A stretch of DNA of 11,767 nucleotides from VRUE01 sp047519745 (GCA_047519745.1 JAPVSJ010000039.1:1-11767), one strand, 5' to 3'; counted from the first letter of the stretch, positions 1 to 8,649 are shown. Program-made: numbers and translations. The notes: generated by a model from the letters alone, not told the origin.

Positions 1-1287
1 CTTGCCGAGCCCGCGGGCGATCTGGACGATCGCCTGCACGGTGAGCTGGTCGGCATCGCTGCGCGGCAGGTCGCGGATGAACGCGCCGTCGATCTTGATC
101 AGATCGAATGGCATCGTCTTCAGGTAGTGGAAGGGGCTGAAGCCGGCGCCGTAGTCGTCGATCGCGACCTGGCAACCGAACTCGGTCAGCCGGTCGGCGA
201 AGCCGGAGGCCGCATCGAAGTCGTAGACGTTCGCTGTCTCGGTGATCTCGAAGGTGCATTTGGAAGGGTCGGCGTCGCCTTCGTCGAGCCGCCGTTCGAT
301 GAACTCGAGCACCGAGATGTCGGCCAGCGAGGCACCGGAGAGGTTGATGTGCAGCGACAGCGGCGCCCCCTTTCGCTGCCGCTCCCCGAGCAGCTCCAGT
401 GCCTGCCCGACGACCCAGCGGTCGAGCTCCTGAACCATGCCGGCGCGCTCCGCCGCCGCGATGAACGAGGCCGCCGGCAGCAGCTCACCCTCTTCGTCGG
501 TCATCCGCAGGAGCAGCTCGTAGCGCTCGATCCCGCCGGAGGCGAGGCTGCGGATCGGCTGGCTGTAGAGGCTGAGGCGGTCGCCGGTGAGCGCATCGCG
601 GATCCTCGCCGCGGTCGTCTGGCGACGCTCGGGCCCGCGCTGCGGCTCGCGAGGGTCGCGGAAGAGGGCGATCTGGTTGCGCCCGCCCTCCTTTGCCCGG
701 TACATCGCCTGGTCGGCGGCGACCAGCACCGCTTCGGAGCCGGTCCCTTTCTCGCCACCGCCGAACATCGTGACGCCGACGCTGATCGTCGCCGGCTCGG
801 AATCGGAGGTGGGCTGGACGCTGTCGGCGACCTGCGCACGCAGGTCCTCGCCCAGCTGCATCGCACCCTCGACATCGGTCTGCGGCATCAGGATCGCGAA
901 CTCATCGCCGGAGAGGCGAGCGACGATGTCGGTGCCACGCACCCTTTCGCGCATCACCGCGGCTACCTGACGGATCAGATTGTCGCCAGCGTGGTGGCCG
1001 AGCGAGTCGTTGATCTCCTTGAGGCCGTCGATGTCGACGATCATCACCGCGCCGCGGCCGCCATAGCGGGCGCTGAAGGAGACGTACTGGTCGAGCTCGG
1101 CGCGGAAGCGGCGGCGGTCGAGCAAGCCGGTGAGGGAATCGTGGTCCGCGAGATAGCGAAGCTCTGCCTCGGTGCGCTCCGCCCGCTCGAGCGCGGCCTC
1201 GACGACCGCGCGGTCGTCGTCCTCGAGCTTCTTGAGCACGGCATCGATCGCCGGTTCGCTCTGCGCGGAGTTCCTCTCGTTCGCCAC
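1..1287 (-). CDS. GGDEF-EAL domain protein (c-di-GMP synthase/phosphodiesterase), C-terminus outside the window
   Basis: A cytoplasmic enzyme of cyclic-di-GMP turnover; 429 codons are visible and the frame is still open at base 1. There is no sensor domain or membrane segment, only a charged helical leader (residues about 14-46) ending in the DxLTGL signature that opens a GGDEF domain (about 48-210). The active-site loop reads SGDEF (126-130), with serine for the first glycine. An inhibitory RxxD site (R117-D120) stands at the usual spacing before it. The EAL domain (from about 228) has ELL in place of EAL, but the expected ligands are present: E257, N315, E347, D377-D378 and K398. The last catalytic glutamate of the family lies beyond the window. 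GTG at 1287 is chosen because coding signal begins there; no Shine-Dalgarno precedes it. It is divergent from the DUF255 gene. Family assignment is secure; which activity dominates is not. Confidence 0.93.
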   Translation of the reverse strand, partial: MANERNSAQSEPAIDAVLKKLEDDDRAVVEAALERAERTEAELRYLADHDSLTGLLDRRRFRAELDQYVSFSARYGGRGAVMIVDIDGLKEINDSLGHHAGDNLIRQVAAVMRERVRGTDIVARLSGDEFAILMPQTDVEGAMQLGEDLRAQVADSVQPTSDSEPATISVGVTMFGGGEKGTGSEAVLVAADQAMYRAKEGGRNQIALFRDPREPQRGPERRQTTAARIRDALTGDRLSLYSQPIRSLASGGIERYELLLRMTDEEGELLPAASFIAAAERAGMVQELDRWVVGQALELLGERQRKGAPLSLHINLSGASLADISVLEFIERRLDEGDADPSKCTFEITETANVYDFDAASGFADRLTEFGCQVAIDDYGAGFSPFHYLKTMPFDLIKIDGAFIRDLPRSDADQLTVQAIVQIARGLGK

Positions 1288-1299
1288 TTGAGGAAGGTA

Positions 1300-1305
1300 G
1301 ATATA
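1300..1305 (-). promoter_or_regulatory. Candidate -10 element for the GGDEF-EAL gene
   Basis: TATATC on the minus strand lies 12 bases before the GTG start. A weak TTCTGC stands 18 bases further upstream. A transcript starting about 7 bases after this box would have a leader of only a few bases, which fits the missing Shine-Dalgarno. Motif reading only. Confidence 0.3.
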
Positions 1306-1403
1306 TCGACGACTCGATTTTGTGCAGAAATCACGGTATCCGGCTTTCCGACCTAGTTTCGTCGACTTTCCCTCCCCAATAGTTGGCCTCGATGTCCCGC
1401 GGG

Positions 1404-1409
1404 TACTGT
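1404..1409 (+). promoter_or_regulatory. Candidate -10 element giving a leaderless DUF255 transcript
   Basis: TACTGT ends 6 bases before the ATG at 1416, so a transcript would start at or next to the A of the start codon. TTGGCC at 1383-1388 is a possible -35 with a short 15-base spacer. There is no Shine-Dalgarno before the ATG. Leaderless messages are common in actinobacteria, so the pattern is plausible but weak. Confidence 0.3.
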
Positions 1410-1415
1410 GACCGC

Positions 1416-3381
<1,966 letters not shown>

Positions 3382-3383
<2 letters not shown>

Positions 3384-3388
3384 AAGGA
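3382..3388 (+). promoter_or_regulatory. Ribosome-binding site of the MMPL gene
   Basis: GAAAGGA overlaps the stop codon of the DUF255 gene and ends 9 bases before the GTG at 3398. It directly abuts the alternative TTG at 3389, so spacing favours GTG 3398. Its position inside the upstream stop supports translational coupling. Confidence 0.6.
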
Positions 3389-3397
3389 TTGCGCGTA

Positions 3398-5803
3398 GTG
3401 CGTGGCTCGTTCTTCACCTTCGCCGCAGGCCGCCGAGCGAAGTGGGTCGTCTTCGCGATCTGGTTCGTTGGCATCTTCGTAGCCGCGGGACCGGCAAAGC
3501 TGCCGGAAAAGTTCGAAGACGCCGAAAACAACGAGGCGACCTCCTACCTGCCCGGCTCAGCCGAATCGACGGCCGCGCTGAAGGCGACCAAGTCCCTCCA
3601 GGGCGGCGAACTGGCCCCTGCCGTGGTCGTCTACCGCCGCGAGACCGGTCTCAGCGCGGCCGACCGGCGGACGATCGTCGAAAACGTCGGTGAAATGACC
3701 AAGAAGCGCTTCCCCGGCGTCGTTGCGGACGGCGAAGCGGCCGCCGGCGACGGGGCGAAGGCGGTGCCCGGGCAACCGGCCGGCTACGCCCCGTTCGTCG
3801 GCCCGATCGTCTCCCCCGACGGCAAGACCGCCCTGATCGACGCCTACATCAAGGGCAACGGCGAGGGCAAGCGGATCCTCGACCCGGTCAAGTACTGGCG
3901 CGAACAGATCGACGAACCGCCCGCCGGCCTTGCCGTGAAGATCACCGGCGGCGCCGGTTTCTCCGCCGACGCGATCGAAGTCTTCGAAGGCATCAACGGC
4001 ACGCTGCTGCTCGCCGCGGTCAGCCTCGTGATCTTCCTGCTGATCGTCATCTACCGCTCGCCGTTCTTCTTCTTCATCCCACTGGCGGCGGTGCTCTTCG
4101 CCGAGACGCTCTCGCGCTCGATCGGCTATGGGATCTCCGAGCTCGGGGTGACGATCAACGGCCAGTCGAGCTCGATCATGTCGGTGCTCGTGCTCGGCGC
4201 CGGCACCGACTACGCGCTGCTGCTCGTCGCCCGCTACCGCGAGGAGCTGCACCGCGAGGCCGACAGGCACGTGGCGATGCGGACCGCGCTCTCCTCGGCC
4301 GGGCCGGCGATCTTCGCCTCGGCGGCGACCGTGATCGCCGCCCTGCTCTGCCTCACGGTCGCCCGCGTCAACGGCACTTCCGGGCTCGGCCCGATCGCGG
4401 CGATCGGCATCGCCTGCGCGGCGCTCGCGATGCTGACGCTGCTGCCGGCGCTGCTGACGATCTTCGGCCGCCGTGCCTTCTGGCCCTTCGTCCCACACAC
4501 GCCGGAGACGGCGCCAAGGGCCGAGGACGTCTCCGAACGGGCCCGGCAGACGATCGTCGAAGGCTCCGGCTTCGGCGCCTTCATCCGCCCCTTCCTCGCC
4601 AGCCTCCTGATCGTCTTCCCGCCGGTGCTGACCTTCGTCCTGCTCAATTGGCTGCTGCGGCGACTCAGCCGTGGCCGTATCCCGTCGCTGGTCGTCGCCC
4701 CTCTCGACCGCGCCTTCTTCACGCCCTACGAGGTGCGCCGCCACCGGCTCGAGCACGCCGCCGACGCCACGCACGGCGCCTGGTCGCGGGTCGGCGAGCG
4801 AGTCGCGCGCGGCCCGCGGCGCGTGATGGTCAGCGCCCTCGCCGTCCTGCTCGTCTTCTGCGGCGGCCTCGCCTTCTTCTCGACCGAACTGACCGCCGAA
4901 GACAGCTACACGCACGAAGTCGAGTCGACCGAAGGGCAGCACCTGCTCGAAAAGAGCTTCCCCGCCGGCGAAACCGGGCTGACCGACGTGATCGTCGCCA
5001 ACCGCGCCGACGTGGCGGCGACGCAACGTGCGCTGAAGGGAGTCGAAGGCGTCGAGGAAGTCTCTGGGCCGGTGGCCACGGGCCCGCCGGGCCTCCTGCT
5101 GCAGGCGACGCTCGAACCGAACCCGTACTCGACCGAGGCCTACGATCTGGTCGAACCGATGCGCGAAGCGGCGCACCGGGTCGCGCCGAGCACGCTGATC
5201 GGTGGCCCCTCGGCGGTCGAACATGACGTCCGCGACGCCGCCGGGCACGACTCGCTGGTGATCCCGCCGATCATCCTCGTCGTCATCCTGCTGATCCTGA
5301 TCGCCCTGCTGCGCGCCGTGGTCGCGCCGCTGATCCTGATCGGCACCGTGATCCTCAGCTTCCTCGCCGCGCTCGGGGTCGGCTACTTCGCCTTCGAATT
5401 CATCTTCGACTTCCCCGGCTCAGACCCCTCGTTACCGCTCTTCGCCTTCGTCTTCCTCGTCGCGCTCGGGGTCGACTACAACATCTTCCTGATCTCGCGT
5501 GCCCGCGAGGAGACGGTCCAGCACGGCTCCCGCCAGGGCATCCTGCGCGCGCTCGCCGTCACCGGCGCGGTCATCACCAGCGCCGGCATCGTCCTCGCCG
5601 GCACCTTCTCCGTCCTCGCCGTCCTCCCCCTCACCTTCCTCACCGAGCTCGGCTTCGTAGTCGCCTTCGGCGTCCTCCTCGACACCTTCCTCGTCCGCAG
5701 CATCCTGGTGCCGGCCATAGCCCTCTCAATCGGCGACCGCTTCTGGTGGCCCTCAGCCCTCTCTACAGCACAGGCAAAAAGTTCTCGATCTCGTACGGGG
5801 TGA
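3398..5803 (+). CDS. MMPL-family RND transporter
   Basis: An 801-residue inner-membrane exporter of the MmpL/RND superfamily, powered by the proton gradient. The fold is two repeats: TM1 (about 15-31), an extracytoplasmic loop (about 32-195), then a block of helices (about 200-355). The second half has a loop (about 500-615) and a last helix block (about 620-780). The proton-relay Asp-Tyr pairs are intact at D271-Y272 (GTDYALLLVARYREE) and D693-Y694 (GVDYNIFLISRAREE). An additional hydrophobic stretch (about 397-422) and a basic linker (421-475) separate the halves. Substrate cannot be read from sequence; relatives export lipids, siderophores or drugs. The GTG start is set by the Shine-Dalgarno at 3382-3388. 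It follows the DUF255 gene closely. Its last 41 bases overlap the 3' end of glnA on the other strand, so its C-terminal tail is also antisense to glnA. Confidence 0.93.
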   Translation: MRGSFFTFAAGRRAKWVVFAIWFVGIFVAAGPAKLPEKFEDAENNEATSYLPGSAESTAALKATKSLQGGELAPAVVVYRRETGLSAADRRTIVENVGEMTKKRFPGVVADGEAAAGDGAKAVPGQPAGYAPFVGPIVSPDGKTALIDAYIKGNGEGKRILDPVKYWREQIDEPPAGLAVKITGGAGFSADAIEVFEGINGTLLLAAVSLVIFLLIVIYRSPFFFFIPLAAVLFAETLSRSIGYGISELGVTINGQSSSIMSVLVLGAGTDYALLLVARYREELHREADRHVAMRTALSSAGPAIFASAATVIAALLCLTVARVNGTSGLGPIAAIGIACAALAMLTLLPALLTIFGRRAFWPFVPHTPETAPRAEDVSERARQTIVEGSGFGAFIRPFLASLLIVFPPVLTFVLLNWLLRRLSRGRIPSLVVAPLDRAFFTPYEVRRHRLEHAADATHGAWSRVGERVARGPRRVMVSALAVLLVFCGGLAFFSTELTAEDSYTHEVESTEGQHLLEKSFPAGETGLTDVIVANRADVAATQRALKGVEGVEEVSGPVATGPPGLLLQATLEPNPYSTEAYDLVEPMREAAHRVAPSTLIGGPSAVEHDVRDAAGHDSLVIPPIILVVILLILIALLRAVVAPLILIGTVILSFLAALGVGYFAFEFIFDFPGSDPSLPLFAFVFLVALGVDYNIFLISRAREETVQHGSRQGILRALAVTGAVITSAGIVLAGTFSVLAVLPLTFLTELGFVVAFGVLLDTFLVRSILVPAIALSIGDRFWWPSALSTAQAKSSRSRTG

Positions 5804-7115
5804 CCTGGACGCGGTAGTCCTCCCATTCCTGCCGCTTGATCTCGATGAACCGCCGGAACGTGTGCTCGCCGAGCGTGCGCAACACCAGCTCCGAGTCGGC
5901 GGCGATGTCGATCGCTTCGCCGAGCGTCTCCGGCAACTGCTCGATGCCGCGCTGCGAGCGCTCCTCGGGCGAGAGGTGGTAGAGGTTCTGCTCCATCGGC
6001 TCGGGCAGCTCGTAGCCGTGCTCGATCCCCTCCAGACCGGCCTGCAGCATGCCGGCGAAGCAGAGGTAGGGGTTGCAGGCGGGGTCGGGGCAGCGCAGCT
6101 CGGCCCGCGTCGCCGCCTCCTTGCCCGGGTGGTAGAGCGGCACGCGGATCAGCGCCGAGCGGTTGCGGCGCGACCAGGCGAGGTAGACCGGCGCCTCGAA
6201 GCCGGGCACCAGGCGCTTGTATGAGTTGACCCACTGGGCAAAGAGCGGCGAGATCTCGCGCGCGTGGCGAAGCTGGCCGGCGATGAAGGCCTTCGCCGTG
6301 GCCGAGAGGTAGTACTGGTCGTCGGCGTCGAAGAAGGCGTTCTTGCCGTCTTTCACCAGCGACTGGTGGACGTGCATCCCGGAGCCGTTCTCGCCGAACA
6401 GCGGCTTCGGCATGAAGGTCGCGTGCCAGCCGTATTTCATCGCGTACTCCTTGACGACGATGCGGTAGGTCATGCAGTCGTCCGACATCCGCAGCGCGTC
6501 CTTGTAGCGCATGTCGACCTCGTGCTGGGAGGGGCCCACCTCGTGGTGGGCGTACTCGACGTGGATGCCCAGCTTCTCCAGCGCCAGGATCGTGTCGCGG
6601 CGCACGTCGGAGCCGGCGTCGAGCGTGGTCAGGTCGAAGTAGCCGCCCTCGTCGAGCACCTCGGGCACCCCGTCCTCCGGCTTGGCCGAGCGGAAGTAGA
6701 AGTACTCGAGCTCGGGGCCGATGTTGTAGGTGTCGAAGCCCATGTCTTCGGCCCGCTTGAGCGCCCGCCGCATGATCCACCGCGGGTCTCCCTCGTAAGG
6801 GTCGCCGCCGGGGACGCGGATGTCGCAGAACATGCGCGCGACCGCGTTCTCCTCTTCGGGCCGCCAGGGGATGATCGCGAAGGTCGAGGGGTCGGGCATC
6901 GCGATCATGTCCGACTCCTCGATCGGGTTGAAGCCGGTGATCGAGGAGCCGTCGAAGCCCATGCCGCCCTCGAGCGCGTCCTCGAGTTCGGCCGAGTTGA
7001 TCGAGAAGCTCTTCAGCTGGCCGAGCACGTCGGTGAACCAGAGCCGGATGAAGCGAACGTCGTGCTCCCTGACGATCTCGGCTACATCGGCGGCACTCGT
7101 TGCTTGCTCTGCCAT
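5763..7115 (-). CDS. glnA: Glutamine synthetase, class I (GSI-alpha/GlnA2-like)
   Basis: It makes glutamine from glutamate, ammonia and ATP in the cytoplasm; the enzyme is a dodecamer in this family. At 450 residues it is the length of the alpha/short GSI group. The active site is complete: FDGSS (D55), GPELEYF (E135, E137), HHE (E192), QHEVDMRY (E199), NGSGMHVH (H248), flap glutamate E307, RNRSALIR (R319) and AELRCPDP (R341). NLYHLSPEE (Y379) sits where the GSI-beta adenylylation tyrosine lies, but the protein lacks the beta-type insertion, so adenylylation is doubtful. The position equal to the feedback arginine of the Bacillus enzyme (Arg62) is P64 (GFNPIEESD). The ATG at 7115 follows a clear GAAGGAGA 8 bases upstream; a longer frame to 7187 has no such support. 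Several paralogues usually exist in actinobacteria, so this need not be the main ammonia-assimilating enzyme. Confidence 0.95.
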   Translation of the reverse strand: MAEQATSAADVAEIVREHDVRFIRLWFTDVLGQLKSFSINSAELEDALEGGMGFDGSSITGFNPIEESDMIAMPDPSTFAIIPWRPEEENAVARMFCDIRVPGGDPYEGDPRWIMRRALKRAEDMGFDTYNIGPELEYFYFRSAKPEDGVPEVLDEGGYFDLTTLDAGSDVRRDTILALEKLGIHVEYAHHEVGPSQHEVDMRYKDALRMSDDCMTYRIVVKEYAMKYGWHATFMPKPLFGENGSGMHVHQSLVKDGKNAFFDADDQYYLSATAKAFIAGQLRHAREISPLFAQWVNSYKRLVPGFEAPVYLAWSRRNRSALIRVPLYHPGKEAATRAELRCPDPACNPYLCFAGMLQAGLEGIEHGYELPEPMEQNLYHLSPEERSQRGIEQLPETLGEAIDIAADSELVLRTLGEHTFRRFIEIKRQEWEDYRVQVTPYEIENFLPVL

Positions 7116-7157
7116 TCCCCGGTCTCCTTCGTGGCTGTTTCGGCGCGTTCGGGGCAA

Positions 7158-7187
7158 AGATAGGCGAAGTGAACCGGCGAGGTGCAA
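7158..7187 (-). promoter_or_regulatory. Candidate glnA promoter
   Basis: On the minus strand TTGCAC (7182-7187) and CTATCT (7158-7163) are separated by 18 bases, and the -10 lies 42 bases before the glnA ATG. The -35 is a fair match; the -10 is weak. Confidence 0.35.
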
Positions 7188-7195
7188 TTCGCCGT

Positions 7196-7211
7196 ATTAC
7201 GGGTATGTGAC
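7196..7211 (-). promoter_or_regulatory. Possible GlnR-like half box upstream of glnA
   Basis: On the minus strand the sequence reads GTCAC-N6-GTAAT, close to the GTnAC-N6-GnAAC arrangement bound by actinobacterial GlnR upstream of nitrogen genes. It ends 8 bases upstream of the candidate -35, a normal activator position. Only one pair of half-sites is present, and such short motifs occur by chance. Confidence 0.25.
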
Positions 7212-7227
7212 GTTGGACGCAGAGGGG

Positions 7228-7256
7228 TTGCGGGAGCGTCCGGATCCAGGTATAAC
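7228..7256 (+). promoter_or_regulatory. Sigma70-type promoter of the AhpD-like gene
   Basis: TTGCGG (7228-7233) and TATAAC (7251-7256) are separated by exactly 17 bases. The -10 matches five of six consensus positions, the best promoter in the window. Transcription would start near 7262-7263, giving a leader of about 85 bases. The inverted repeat at 7253-7273 covers the -10 and start site, which implies repression. Confidence 0.6.
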
Positions 7257-7273
7257 TTACTTAGCGTAAGTTA
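7253..7273. promoter_or_regulatory. Perfect inverted repeat, probable operator of the AhpD-like gene
   Basis: TAACTTAC and GTAAGTTA, separated by TTAGC, form a 21-base inverted repeat with 8-bp perfect arms in an AT-rich island within GC-rich sequence. It overlaps the -10 and predicted start site of the promoter at 7228-7256. Size and symmetry suit a dimeric helix-turn-helix repressor of the MarR or TetR type; no such regulator gene lies in the window. Confidence 0.55.
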
Positions 7274-7288
7274 ATGGCTTTAAGTAAA

Positions 7289-7307
7289 GTAAAGGCCACG
7301 TAAAGGC
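7289..7307. repeat. Tandem 8-base direct repeat in the AhpD-like leader
   Basis: GTAAAGGC occurs at 7289-7296 and 7300-7307, spaced 11 bases start to start, just after the operator and within the predicted untranslated leader. A related AAGTAAAG precedes it at 7282-7289. It could be a second protein-binding site, but one helical turn of spacing is the only support. Confidence 0.35.
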
Positions 7308-7347
7308 TCTGTGAAGCGGATTCCGCCACATCCGAGCCAAAGGCGGG

Positions 7348-7920
7348 ATGCAAATGACGGTAAAAACGGCAGTAAGCAGATTCCAGATCCACGACGAGTT
7401 GACGGCCCCTGACGACAGTGCTCCCCTGATCAAGAGCATCCAGGCGGCCGGCGGCGCCGTGACCAAGTTCGTCGGCGTGCTCGCCGGCGCCCCGGCGGTG
7501 CTGCGCGCCTACACGCGGATGCGCTCCGAGCTGCGCGGCGGCGTCCTGCCGCAGGCGACCCGCGAGCGGATCGCCCTGGCGGTCGCCGAGTACAGGCACG
7601 ACACCTACAGCACCGCCCAGCACGCGAAGTCGGCGCGCCGCGCCGGACTCGGGCTGGACGAGGTCTCGCGAGCGCGGAGCTTCAGCTCCGGCGACGCCAA
7701 GGAGGCGGCGCTGCTCGAATACCTCAGGGCGACGCTCGAAGCCGACGCCTATCCGCCCCACCACCTGCACGAGGAGGCGCGGGAGATCGGCTGGACCGAC
7801 GAGGAGATCCTCGAGGCGGTCGCGCACCTGGCGCTGAATGAGTTTCAGAGCCTGATCGCGAGCGCCGCCGCTCTACCCAAAGATCAGGCGACGCCCGAAG
7901 TGCTCCCCTCAGCGGCTTAA
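7348..7920 (+). CDS. AhpD/carboxymuconolactone decarboxylase-like protein lacking all cysteines
   Basis: A 190-residue cytoplasmic protein of the all-helical AhpD/CMD fold. The family pattern is clear: RERIALAVAEY (about 73-82), a helix with the H92 position, a DAKEAALLEYLRATLE segment, and a C-terminal EEILEAVAHLALNEF helix. Where peroxidase-type members have CxxC, this one has D85 and S88 (DTYSTAQH), and the full protein has no cysteine. The thiol-based peroxidase/reductase reaction of AhpD therefore cannot operate, and the real function is unknown. Two in-frame ATGs (7348, 7354) follow AAAGGCGGG (7339-7347); either may be used. The gene has its own promoter and operator, and its stop codon lies inside the palindrome at 7906-7931. 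It is divergent from glnA. Confidence 0.85.
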   Translation: MQMTVKTAVSRFQIHDELTAPDDSAPLIKSIQAAGGAVTKFVGVLAGAPAVLRAYTRMRSELRGGVLPQATRERIALAVAEYRHDTYSTAQHAKSARRAGLGLDEVSRARSFSSGDAKEAALLEYLRATLEADAYPPHHLHEEAREIGWTDEEILEAVAHLALNEFQSLIASAAALPKDQATPEVLPSAA

Positions 7921-7931
7921 GCCGCTGAGGG
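7906..7931. terminator. 26-bp perfect palindrome between convergent genes, probable bidirectional terminator
   Basis: The palindrome runs from CCCTCAGCGGCTT to its exact complement with no unpaired centre. It contains the TAA stop of the AhpD-like gene and ends one base before the stop of the convergent secreted-protein gene. No T-tract follows on either strand, as often seen for actinobacterial hairpin terminators. It could also act as mRNA 3'-end protection. Confidence 0.65.
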
Positions 7932-7932
7932 T

Positions 7933-8649
7933 TCAGCCCTCGACCACGGTCGCCGTGTAGAGCAGTCGCGCGGTTGAGTAGCGGCAGCCGTAGGTGGCCC
8001 GGGTGCCCACCTTTAGCTGGGGTTGGCCCTGGCGGACGTCGGTGGTGTTGGTGCATTTGCCCAGTTCGCGGCTGGCGCGCCAGGCGTTTTTCGACGAGAG
8101 TTCCTGGGCGAAGGCAGGGGCCCAGGTGGGGATCGTGATCCCGACTATGTCGCCCTTTTCGACCTTCAGCGAGGCGCCGAACTTGACCGTCTGGCCGAGG
8201 TAGGGGCTGAGCACGTGGATCGAGCCCTGGCTGCGCAGGACGTAGCGAGGGGGCTCGGTGCCGGGGACGCGGCGCAGAATCGCCAGCCGCGCCTCGGGCG
8301 GCGTGCCGAAGAAGCCGTTGAAGAACGAGCGCTGCTTGCTGGTCGGCTCGGCAAGCGTCAGCGTCCACGCCGTCACCTTGCCGTCACGCCGAACGTTGAA
8401 GGGGAGCCCTCCCTGGTCGGTGCTGACCTGGAAGCCGGTGACGCTTCCCACAGCCTGGCAGGGCAGGTCCGGGCAGGACGGGTCGGGCACAGTCGCGGTG
8501 GCGCCCAGCACCACGGTCGTGCGCGAGCCGGTCGCGGCGCCGGCACCGGCGACCGTCCAGACGAGCGCGAGCAGGCATCCGGAAAGGGCGACCACGATGG
8601 CAAATCGGCCGCGTCCGGTGACTCCGACCCTCTGGGAAAACCTCGACAT
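7933..8649 (-). CDS. Secreted protein of unknown function, four mature cysteines
   Basis: A 238-residue protein I cannot place in a named family with known function. The N-terminus is a signal peptide: basic leader (R7-R15), hydrophobic core (about 16-35) and a likely cleavage after AGA near residue 38. The mature part is about 200 residues, rich in beta-strand-like alternation, with cysteines C59, C64, C199 and C222 suited to two disulfides. Distinctive segments are SCPDLPCQAVG (58-68), RSFFNGFFG (107-115) and IPTWAPAFA (173-181). The ATG follows a good GAGAGGAG with 7-base spacing. It lies 63 bases downstream of the RlpA-like gene on the same strand and could be read through from the riboswitch-controlled transcript, although a hairpin at 8705-8721 intervenes. 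An envelope or extracellular role is inferred only from export and context. Confidence 0.85.
   Translation of the reverse strand: MSRFSQRVGVTGRGRFAIVVALSGCLLALVWTVAGAGAATGSRTTVVLGATATVPDPSCPDLPCQAVGSVTGFQVSTDQGGLPFNVRRDGKVTAWTLTLAEPTSKQRSFFNGFFGTPPEARLAILRRVPGTEPPRYVLRSQGSIHVLSPYLGQTVKFGASLKVEKGDIVGITIPTWAPAFAQELSSKNAWRASRELGKCTNTTDVRQGQPQLKVGTRATYGCRYSTARLLYTATVVEG

Noticed and set aside
127..1356. 409-codon open frame on the plus strand
   Set aside because: It is the antisense shadow of the GGDEF-EAL gene; the minus strand carries unmistakable domain motifs, and this frame has none.
3557..5248. 563-codon open frame on the minus strand
   Set aside because: It lies opposite the MMPL gene; composition is low-complexity Glu/Arg/Asp/Gly, as expected from a mirrored GC-rich reading frame.
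5976..5984. Adenylylation tyrosine of glutamine synthetase (Y379)
   Set aside because: The tyrosine aligns, but the protein has the short GSI-alpha form and the surrounding sequence differs from the modified NLYDLPP loop, so I do not call it a modification site.
5476..6780. 434-codon minus-strand frame and a plus-strand frame at 6264-7163
   Set aside because: Both are alternative frames over glnA and the MMPL end, with no recognisable motif.
7253..7273. Inverted repeat as a possible phage or integrase attachment site
   Set aside because: No integrase, tRNA or flanking duplication is nearby, and its overlap with a good -10 element makes an operator the simpler reading.
8575..8586. LSGC lipobox-like motif (C25) in the secreted protein
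   Set aside because: It falls inside the hydrophobic core, with more hydrophobic residues after it; a signal peptidase I site near AGA (residue 38) fits better.
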